Source: Bacteroidota bacterium (GTDB lineage: Bacteria > Bacteroidota > Ignavibacteria > UBA10030). Taken from it: a stretch of DNA of 39,391 bases. The notes under the pieces were generated by a model. The model saw nothing but the letters and a program-made list of their open reading frames with translations. It had not been told where the DNA came from and made no database searches. The position numbers and the translations under genes were made by a program. Every line of letters starts with the position of its first letter. Within the stretch, counting starts at the first letter, position 1. This document shows, piece after piece, positions 34,998-39,391 of this stretch. Where the stretch lies: assembly GCA_017882185.1 (NCBI GenBank), contig JADGQA010000005.1, positions 1 through 39,391 of the forward strand, in the 5' to 3' direction.

Positions 34998-35060
34998 AGA
35001 GTGGTGTTTTGATTCCCTTCCCGACAGCGCATCCGGGATGGCGTCTTGAATCTGACTCGG

Positions 35061-35089
35061 TTGATTGAGCGTGAAAAAAGGAGTATATT
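35061..35089 (+). promoter_or_regulatory. Predicted sigma-70 promoter for the membrane protein / parAB run
   Basis: TTGATT (35061-35066), exactly 17 bases, TATATT (35084-35089). The start near 35096 gives a leader of about 105 bases before the ATG at 35201; I recognise no riboswitch in it. Confidence 0.7.
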
Positions 35090-35200
35090 TTTCAGCATTT
35101 TTCAACTGAGATTCCATTATACACTCGTCCGAGAGCCGTTCATTCCCGTTTGAGTTCTCGCGGATGCCCGGACAGTAAGGCTTGCGCCGGTGAAAAAACT

Positions 35201-35686
35201 ATGGATTTCGTTCTTTGGGTTTGTCGCGTGATGCACGTGATGTCATCCGTTGTCTGGGTGGGGGGGCTCATCTTCCTCAATACTGTCGCGGGTCCGGTTT
35301 TTGAACACGATAAACTTGCGCGGAATCCGACGGTTATGGCGATCCACAAACGTTTCTTCGGATTTGTGTGGATGAGTTTGTGGACATTACTCGTGACTGG
35401 AGGGCTCTTGATGCTGTTGAGTCCGCAATTCCAATGGTTTGATTACTCCACGCCGTGGCGCAAAATGCTGGCGGTCAAGCAACTCTCCTTTCTCCTGATG
35501 GGATTTTTTTCCTGGCAGACCAAGAAAGTCTTTGATCAAATGGAGCTCTCGCTGCAACGCGGGGACGATTCATTCGACGGCTGGCGGGCGGGATATCTTA
35601 AGCTGGCGAGACGCACGATTGCCGTTGGAATTATTGCTTTCTTGTCGTCCGCGGCAATGTTCGTGTACCAAAATCCTTATGGATAG
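35201..35686 (+). CDS. Four-helix integral membrane protein, CopD-like
   Basis: A 161-aa protein with about four hydrophobic helices: residues 2-25 ([24 protein letters not shown]), about 50-72, 85-103 and 135-155. The first helix carries [11 protein letters not shown], the His in a position seen in CopD/HemJ-like membrane proteins that bind haem or copper. That link is based on a short pattern only. I start at this ATG because the extension upstream is polar and lacks support. It is followed nine bases later by parA and shares its transcript. Function unknown. Confidence 0.82.
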   Translation: MDFVLWVCRVMHVMSSVVWVGGLIFLNTVAGPVFEHDKLARNPTVMAIHKRFFGFVWMSLWTLLVTGGLLMLLSPQFQWFDYSTPWRKMLAVKQLSFLLMGFFSWQTKKVFDQMELSLQRGDDSFDGWRAGYLKLARRTIAVGIIAFLSSAAMFVYQNPYG

Positions 35687-35694
35687 CAGAAGGC

Positions 35695-36504
35695 ATGAGT
35701 AAAGTAATCGTCATAGCGAATCAGAAGGGGGGAGTGGGGAAAACAACGACCGCTATCAATCTGGCCGCCTCACTTGCCGTTGCAGAAAAGAAAGTACTGT
35801 TGTGCGATAACGACCCGCAGGCGAATGCCACAAGCGGCGTCGGCGTGACGGCGGAGGAAAACCGAACGATCTATCAGGTGATTGTCGGCGATCTCAATAT
35901 CAACGAGGCGATCGTCGAGACGCAGATGCCGTTCCTTTGGATTCTTCCTTCCCATATCAACCTCGTGGGGGCGGAAATCGAGCTTGTTGACATGCAGGAG
36001 CGCGAACATTTGCTTTCCAAAGCGCTTCAACTGGCACGAAATAGATTTGACTACATCATCATCGACTGTCCCCCGTCACTCGGATTGTTGACGCTGAACG
36101 CCCTCACAGCGGCAGATTCGGTTCTCATCCCCGTCCAGTGTGAGTACTTTGCACTCGAGGGGCTCGGTCAGCTCTTCAATACGATTAACATGGTAAAAAA
36201 GACGTTCAACCCGAACCTTGACATCGAGGGGGTTTTGCTCACGATGTTCGATTCGAGGCTGCGTCTTTCCAATCAAATCCTTGATGAAGTGAAGAAATAT
36301 TTCGGTGACAAAGTCTTCAAAACGATCGTCACGCGCAATATCCGACTGAGCGAGGCGCCGAGTTTCGGGAAGCCTATTCTTTTGTATGACGCTGTCTGTT
36401 CGGGAACACGCAACTACATGCAACTCGCAAAAGAAGTGCTGAAGAATCACAAAGTCACGATGACTGAGACGACACTTCCACATCACGTAACCGCTGAAGA
36501 ATGA
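35695..36504 (+). CDS. parA: Chromosome-partitioning ATPase ParA/Soj
   Basis: Deviant Walker ATPase that moves chromosome origins with ParB. The 269-aa protein has the P-loop [18 protein letters not shown] with the signature Lys, [14 protein letters not shown] (switch I), [14 protein letters not shown] (Walker B) and [15 protein letters not shown]. It lacks the N-terminal DNA-binding domain of plasmid ParA, so it is the chromosomal Soj type. It ends in the ATGA overlap with parB. No parS-like palindrome was seen in the window. Confidence 0.97.
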   Translation: MSKVIVIANQKGGVGKTTTAINLAASLAVAEKKVLLCDNDPQANATSGVGVTAEENRTIYQVIVGDLNINEAIVETQMPFLWILPSHINLVGAEIELVDMQEREHLLSKALQLARNRFDYIIIDCPPSLGLLTLNALTAADSVLIPVQCEYFALEGLGQLFNTINMVKKTFNPNLDIEGVLLTMFDSRLRLSNQILDEVKKYFGDKVFKTIVTRNIRLSEAPSFGKPILLYDAVCSGTRNYMQLAKEVLKNHKVTMTETTLPHHVTAEE

Positions 36505-37427
36505 CTATGGCGACACAGAACAAGAAATCCGTGTTGGGCCGCGGGTTGGGAGCCCTGATCCCGAGTGGATCTCCGAAAGAAATGAGTGTTCGACGCGATC
36601 ACGGGGCCTCGGAGGCAGGAGAAAAGGGTACGTTGGCCAACATCGACATTGCCAAAGTCCGACCGAATCCGTACCAACCTCGAACCGATTTCGACAAGGA
36701 TGCGCTGGAAGAACTCACACGTTCGATCGTTGAAAAAGGAGTTATTCAACCGATAACCGTACGCCGTGCGGACTCCGGATACGAAATGATCACCGGCGAA
36801 CGTCGCTTGCGGGCTGCACATGCGGCAAGGCTCAAGCAGATTCCCGCGTACATCATCACCGTGGACAGCGACGAAGAGATGCTCGAGATGGCGTTGATCG
36901 AGAATATCCAGCGCGAGCATTTGAATCCGGTCGAAGTTGCGATGGGGTATCAGCGCCTGATGCAGGATTGTCATCTCTCGACGGAGGAAATTGCAGAACG
37001 CGTGGGGAAAGAACGCAGTACGGTCACCAATTTCATCCGACTCCTGAAATTGCCGGTGAAGATCCAGGAGGGATTGCGAAAAGACCTGATTCAAATGGGT
37101 CACGCCCGTGCTCTTATCAACCTCCCGAATGAGAAAACGCAGCTTCGCCTCTATGAGAAGATTGTTGACGGTGGGCTTTCCGTGAGGAAAGTGGAAGATC
37201 TCGTGAAGGCGTTTGCGAAGCGGGCGGTGAAGCATGCGCATAAGACACAAACGGAAACGAATTCGAGCACGAGCAGCGTTGAGGAGAAGCTGAGACAGTA
37301 CCTGGGGACAAAAGTTGCCGTTCATGCCAAGGAAAACGGCCGCGGAGAAATCGTTATCGAATACTATTCACTGGAAGACCTTGACCGGCTTATCGAACTC
37401 TTTGCAGCGGCGGAAAAGAATTTCTAA
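36501..37427 (+). CDS. parB: Chromosome-partitioning protein ParB/Spo0J
   Basis: CTP-dependent DNA clamp that loads at parS sites. The 308-aa protein starts with [14 protein letters not shown], the ParA-stimulating peptide. The N-terminal CTPase domain has [13 protein letters not shown] and [14 protein letters not shown], then [14 protein letters not shown]. The HTH is [26 protein letters not shown]. The C-terminal dimerization part holds the closing [14 protein letters not shown] and an ending helix. All segments are intact. The start overlaps parA; an ATG two codons later is also possible. Confidence 0.97.
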   Translation: MTMATQNKKSVLGRGLGALIPSGSPKEMSVRRDHGASEAGEKGTLANIDIAKVRPNPYQPRTDFDKDALEELTRSIVEKGVIQPITVRRADSGYEMITGERRLRAAHAARLKQIPAYIITVDSDEEMLEMALIENIQREHLNPVEVAMGYQRLMQDCHLSTEEIAERVGKERSTVTNFIRLLKLPVKIQEGLRKDLIQMGHARALINLPNEKTQLRLYEKIVDGGLSVRKVEDLVKAFAKRAVKHAHKTQTETNSSTSSVEEKLRQYLGTKVAVHAKENGRGEIVIEYYSLEDLDRLIELFAAAEKNF

Positions 37428-37492
37428 AGGCAGTTGCATGGATCCCTCTATTGCCTACAGTCACCGAAAAAAGTGTGAATTGAGACGGACAT

Positions 37493-37524
37493 CGAATGAT
37501 CGAGACTTCCGATAGAATCATTCG
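37493..37524. repeat. Inverted repeat in the parB-ridA gap
   Basis: CGAATGAT (37493-37500) and ATCATTCG (37517-37524) form an 8-bp perfect inverted repeat with a 16-base loop. There is no T run after it, so it is not a standard terminator. It does not resemble parS. Confidence 0.4.
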
Positions 37525-37575
37525 GGAGTGATGCTGTATTTATGGGTTGGAACCTAATTCGAGGAAATCAAACAT

Positions 37576-37965
37576 ATGCCAACAAAGAAAATCCTTACTG
37601 AAAGCGCCCCCGCACCGATCGGACCCTATAGCCAGGCAATCCTTGTGGATGGAAAATTCCTTTACACAGCGGGGCAGATTGCGTTAGATCCAAAGACGGG
37701 ATCTCTCGTGTCCGGGGATATCAAGGCGCAAACACGCCAGGTGATCAAGAATGTCGAGCAGGTTCTTCTTGCAGGAGGGGCCTCTCTGAAATCGGTATTC
37801 AAGACAACGGTCTTCTTGAAAGATATGAACGAATTCGGAGCGATGAATGAAGTCTATTCTGAATTTTTCTCGGCGACAGCTCCGGCCAGGAGTACTGTTG
37901 AAGTCGCAAGACTTCCGAAGGATGCAAAGGTCGAGATTGAAGCAGTCGCTCTTGTCGAAAAGTAA
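37576..37965 (+). CDS. ridA: RidA family enamine/imine deaminase
   Basis: A 129-aa YjgF/YER057c/UK114 protein that hydrolyses reactive 2-aminoacrylate-type intermediates. Family segments are [25 protein letters not shown] near the N terminus, ADAL-like packing with ALDPKTG, and the C-terminal signature [24 protein letters not shown] with the substrate-binding Arg. Trimeric, cytoplasmic by family. The sequence is complete and the start is unambiguous. A terminator-like hairpin lies 50 bases after the stop, inside the next gene. Confidence 0.96.
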   Translation: MPTKKILTESAPAPIGPYSQAILVDGKFLYTAGQIALDPKTGSLVSGDIKAQTRQVIKNVEQVLLAGGASLKSVFKTTVFLKDMNEFGAMNEVYSEFFSATAPARSTVEVARLPKDAKVEIEAVALVEK

Positions 37966-37984
37966 CGGCGCTCTCGGGCTCTTT

Positions 37985-38659
37985 ATGCGGGATGTGTTCT
38001 TTAAAGTTCTAACCAGGAGGGTTACACTGAGTGTAACTCTCCTTTTTTGTTTCTCTCTTGGAATGGGCCAGATCAATATTGGGCGGTCAATCTTTAGAGA
38101 TACCCGTGCCGAAGAGAAGAGTCCTTCCTCGATGTTACGGCTGCAGCATCAGCCGGGAGCGATGACGAACAGCAATCCCTTCCTTTTTGCCCTGCCCGAC
38201 ACACAAGACGTCGCTAAGGATAGTCTTCGAATTGACGCCGGATCAACAAGAGTTGATACGCAATCGGCGAAGAAATCTCCCAGTTTGGCAATGCTCATGT
38301 CTGCGATAATTCCGGGGGGCGGACAAATATACGTGCACCGGTACATCACCATACCGATCATCTGGGGATTGGGCTACTATTTTGTCAAGGCATGGAGCGA
38401 CCAGAACAATCGGTACATATACTATCGTGATCTTTTCACTGCATCAGTGAAAGTCGATAGTCTGCATAAGGGTAACGATCAGTACCAGAAGAATCGCGAT
38501 TTTTACCGCGACGACAGAGACAAGTTCGCCTTCTATATAGCCATCACCTATATTCTGAATATCGTCGACGCGTATGTGAGCGCAAGTCTTTATAGTTTCG
38601 ATGTGAGCGACAACCTCGGCGGCTCTGCTGCGATTCGCCTCCGTTTTCCAATCCAGTAA
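37985..38659 (+). CDS. DUF5683-type exported/membrane protein
   Basis: A 224-aa protein. From ATG 37985 it begins with a signal-peptide-like stretch (basic start, hydrophobic VTLLFCFSLGMGQ). A polar segment follows, then the DUF5683 core around residues 95-125: SLAMLMSAIIPGGGQIYVHRYITIPIIWGLGYYFV. A charged middle (YQKNRDFYRDDRDKFAFYIA) and a hydrophobic ending with NIVDAYVSASLYSFDV complete it. The family is common in Bacteroidota and has no known function. The codons of the signal peptide coincide with a textbook terminator hairpin (38016-38048). A start at ATG 38063 would avoid this but would lose the signal peptide. Confidence 0.85.
   Translation: MRDVFFKVLTRRVTLSVTLLFCFSLGMGQINIGRSIFRDTRAEEKSPSSMLRLQHQPGAMTNSNPFLFALPDTQDVAKDSLRIDAGSTRVDTQSAKKSPSLAMLMSAIIPGGGQIYVHRYITIPIIWGLGYYFVKAWSDQNNRYIYYRDLFTASVKVDSLHKGNDQYQKNRDFYRDDRDKFAFYIAITYILNIVDAYVSASLYSFDVSDNLGGSAAIRLRFPIQ
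38016..38048 (+). terminator. Intrinsic terminator overlapping the start of the DUF5683-type gene
   Basis: GGAGGGTTACAC (38016-38027) pairs with GTGTAACTCTCC (38031-38042) over a 3-base loop, with one G-T pair, and is followed directly by six T residues. It should end the ridA transcript 50-80 bases after ridA. It lies within the predicted coding region of the following gene. Confidence 0.82.
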
Positions 38660-38709
38660 GAGCTATCCAAGAGATGCAGGAAGAGGGAGGTGGGTGGGTC
38701 GAATCATTC

Positions 38710-39391
38710 TTAGGAATGCCTCTTGTGCCTTGCATCAGGAAAGATCTCAACCAATGCTTCATCAATCTTCGAGAACCTGAAACGATATCCGCTGTCGACC
38801 AACTTCCGCGACGCAACTTTTTGTCCACCCAACACCAGCGCCTCCGCCATTTCTCCAAGAACGACCTTCAACACGAACGAAGGAACCGGCGCCCAGGAAG
38901 GTCTGTGCATAGCCTTGCCGAGTGCTGAACAGAATTGTTTCATCGTTACACTCTCTGGCGCAACGAGATTAACAGGACCAACAACCGACGGGTGTTCAAG
39001 GGCATGGATCATTGCGTCGATTTCGTCATCAATGTGAATCCAGGGGAACCATTGTTTTCCCGACCCCAGCGGCCCACCTGCAAACAATCTGAATGGAACC
39101 AGCATCCTTTGCAGCGCTCCGCCATCTTTCGCGAGCACGATCCCTGTCCGAGGAAGTACGACTCTGACGCCCAACCTCTCAGCTTTCATTGCCTCCTCTT
39201 CCCAGCGAACGCACACATCGGCCAGGAAGTCGTTTCCCGGCGGATGAGTCTCTGTTACTTCCTCGTTCTCCACGTTCCCATAGTATCCCACCGCCGAAGC
39301 ATTCAAAAGCACCGAGGGCTTCTTTGATGTCCTCCCGATCGCCTCGACAATCGTTCGTGTTGTTTCGATACGACTGGCAAGAATCGCGGTT
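38710..39391 (-). CDS. TIGR01777/SDR39U1-type epimerase, C-terminal part
   Basis: Partial atypical SDR; the gene runs off the right edge and the frame is open to the last base. On the minus strand the visible 227 residues include SRIETTRTIVEAI, LLNASAVGYYGNVENEEVTE (the family's SAVGYYG with the active-site Tyr region), VRVVLPRTGIVLAKDGGALQRM, GPLGSGKQWFPWIHIDDE and VGPVNLVAPESVTMKQFCSALG. The C-terminal DUF1731 segment has LGEMAEALVLGGQKVASRKL followed by GYRF. These proteins (YfcH and relatives) bind NADP; their substrate is not known. It faces the DUF5683-type gene tail to tail. Confidence 0.92.
   Translation of the reverse strand, partial: TAILASRIETTRTIVEAIGRTSKKPSVLLNASAVGYYGNVENEEVTETHPPGNDFLADVCVRWEEEAMKAERLGVRVVLPRTGIVLAKDGGALQRMLVPFRLFAGGPLGSGKQWFPWIHIDDEIDAMIHALEHPSVVGPVNLVAPESVTMKQFCSALGKAMHRPSWAPVPSFVLKVVLGEMAEALVLGGQKVASRKLVDSGYRFRFSKIDEALVEIFPDARHKRHS

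Noticed and set aside
35097-35200. The 100-base leader before the CopD-like gene as a riboswitch
   Set aside because: It contains a few short GC pairs but no known aptamer core and no terminator-like hairpin.
36483-37325. Minus-strand frame of 280 aa over parB
   Set aside because: It is the shadow of parB; composition is rich in His, Arg and Phe as expected for an antisense frame.
36501-37575. Possible parS site near parAB
   Set aside because: No TGTTTCACGTGAAACA-like palindrome is visible; the inverted repeat at 37493-37524 has a different sequence and a long loop.
37847-37984. N-terminal extension of the DUF5683-type protein into ridA
   Set aside because: It is an out-of-frame reading of ridA and would bury the signal peptide.

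Overview
The window carries a dense, ordinary-looking bacterial chromosome segment of about 40 protein genes, one structural RNA gene and no insertion sequence, prophage, tRNA, rRNA or CRISPR array that I can see. The gene content points to the Bacteroidota/Chlorobiota/Ignavibacteriota (FCB) side of the tree. The primary sigma factor is short (285 aa, no region 1.1), a DUF5683-type exported protein is present, and operons are tightly packed. However, the promoters I can read are -35/-10 type with 17-18 nt spacers, not the TTG/TAnnTTTG type of Bacteroidia. This suggests an Ignavibacteria- or Chlorobi-like lineage, but the placement is inference.

Layout. 1-3123 (minus) is an information-processing run: Nif3-like protein, coiled-coil zinc-ribbon protein, RNase HI, RNase P RNA (rnpB) and the start of recJ. 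3332-5939 is a two-component cluster without a complete sensor kinase. It holds a receiver-plus-DHp protein that has no ATPase domain, divergent from a stand-alone receiver and an NtrC-type sigma-54 activator. 6205-19713 (plus) holds a glutaryl-CoA-dehydrogenase-like enzyme, guaB, an M24 aminopeptidase, a GT4 glycosyltransferase, purD, a UDP-glucose-4-epimerase-like SDR, meaB, a second acyl-CoA dehydrogenase, an acyl-CoA carboxylase beta subunit, an exported protein of unknown function and a second sigma-54 response regulator. This looks like amino-acid/odd-chain acyl-CoA breakdown mixed with purine and surface-sugar genes. 19934-26792 (minus) is a long run: nucleotidyltransferase/phosphomannomutase-like fusion, ptsN, hisS, an unknown protein, lgt, a membrane-tailed glutaredoxin and rlmB.

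26956-32621 (plus) starts with a membrane GAF-GAF-degenerate-GGDEF protein and a mini zinc-ribbon protein. Then come deoB, an AbrB-type antitoxin, a PIN toxin that seems to start at CTG, two adjacent microcompartment vertex (EutN/CcmL) proteins and rpoD. 32711-38659 (plus) has an NlpC/P60 lipoprotein, def-fmt, a four-helix membrane protein, parA-parB, ridA and a DUF5683-type protein whose signal-peptide codons coincide with an intrinsic terminator. The window ends inside a TIGR01777-type epimerase on the minus strand.

The best candidates for something new are the pair of vertex proteins with no shell hexamers in view beside a toxin-antitoxin pair, the kinase-less phosphorelay cluster, the terminator embedded in a signal-peptide coding sequence, and the consistent four-base start/stop overlaps (ATGA, GTGA, TTGA and, unusually, CTGA). 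Nothing here is a complete, clearly undescribed system.
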